In this document: one piece after another, positions 6,285-6,597 of the stretch
Layout of the letters: each line of letters begins with the position of its first letter
Numbering within the stretch: position 1 is the stretch's first letter
Source: Bacteroidota bacterium
GTDB lineage: Bacteria; Bacteroidota; Bacteroidia; Flavobacteriales; Flavobacteriaceae
Direction: 5' to 3'
Length of the DNA stretch: 6,597 nt
Assembly (NCBI GenBank): GCA_006227965.1
Contig: SBFL01000357.1
Span: 1 to 6,597 of the forward strand
Notes under the pieces: generated by a model
Seen by the model: the letters and a program-made list of their open reading frames with translations, nothing else
Told to the model about the DNA's origin: nothing
Database searches by the model: none
Position numbers and translations under genes: made by a program

Positions 6285-6597
6285 ATGTGTGGAATAGTCG
6301 GATATATTGGACACCGAGAGGCATACCCCATCATCATGAAAGGTTTGCAACGCCTTGAATACAGGGGCTATGACAGCGCTGGTGTCGCCCTCTTTGACGG
6401 AACTAACATAAACCTGTCCAAGACCAAGGGAAAGGTGGAGGACCTCAACGGGAAAGCTAAAAGTGAAATCTCGCTTTCGGGCACCGTCGGGATTGGCCAT
6501 ACCCGCTGGGCTACACATGGGGTGCCCAACGATGTGAATTCCCACCCGCACTACTCGAATTCCGGGGACCTTGTGATTATCCACAACGGGATCATCG
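6285..6597 (+). CDS. glmS: Glutamine--fructose-6-phosphate aminotransferase (isomerizing), N-terminal part, cut by window edge
   Basis: The first 104 residues of GlmS, which makes glucosamine-6-phosphate from fructose-6-phosphate and glutamine, the entry step to UDP-GlcNAc for peptidoglycan and LPS. What is visible is most of the first half of the class II glutamine amidotransferase domain. The start is MCGIVGYIG, in which Cys2 becomes the N-terminal nucleophile after removal of Met. It is followed by [15 protein letters not shown] (21-35), GHTRWATHG (71-79), the SHPH stretch (86-89) and HNGII (100-104). All key residues visible in this part are intact. The isomerase SIS domains lie beyond the right edge; the full protein is normally about 610 residues, so roughly a sixth is present. 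PurF and asparagine synthetase share the Cys-Gly-Ile start, but the YRGYDSAG and HTRWATHG motifs point to GlmS. Confidence 0.96.
   Translation, partial: MCGIVGYIGHREAYPIIMKGLQRLEYRGYDSAGVALFDGTNINLSKTKGKVEDLNGKAKSEISLSGTVGIGHTRWATHGVPNDVNSHPHYSNSGDLVIIHNGII

Noticed and set aside
6258..6584. Minus-strand open frame antisense to the glmS start
   Set aside because: The plus strand encodes an unmistakable GlmS N-terminus across the same bases.

Overview
The window looks like a chromosomal segment of a marine-type Flavobacteriaceae bacterium (Bacteroidota) of middling GC content. The evidence is the gene set (a DUF4270-type lipoprotein, a half-length starch-synthase-like protein and a stand-alone flippase-like membrane protein next to panC/panD), promoters of the Bacteroidota TAnnTTTG type, and the near absence of Shine-Dalgarno sequences. 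I cannot name the genus from the sequence alone.

Layout. Bases 1-100 hold no gene I can assign; they may carry the 3' end of a plus-strand gene entering from the left. Bases 101-3443 form a tightly packed minus-strand operon read in the order panC, panD, a YbhN/AglD-type flippase-like membrane protein, and an alpha/beta-hydrolase-fold exported protein. Spacings are 13 bp, a 4-bp overlap and about 10 bp. A 102-bp divergent intergenic region (3444-3545) carries a -7 box for each direction. On the plus strand follow a 269-residue protein with only the N-terminal half of a glycogen/starch synthase, then, 2 bp later, a 609-residue DUF4270-like lipoprotein. After a 97-bp gap comes the start of glmS, which runs off the right edge.

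Function. PanD makes beta-alanine and PanC joins it to pantoate, so the first two genes supply pantothenate for coenzyme A. The other two genes of that operon concern the envelope: a polytopic membrane protein and an exported hydrolase-fold protein. The plus-strand genes also lean towards the envelope: an outer-membrane-type lipoprotein and GlmS, the entry enzyme for amino sugars of peptidoglycan and LPS.

The window is mostly housekeeping. I see no mobile element, CRISPR array or RNA gene. The points worth a second look are two apparent pseudoenzymes (the hydrolase-fold protein has lost its nucleophile serine and its histidine; the starch-synthase-like protein lacks both the nucleotide-sugar loop and the C-terminal domain), a calcium-binding-type repeat insert in the lipoprotein, and a perfect 19-bp inverted repeat inside that gene.
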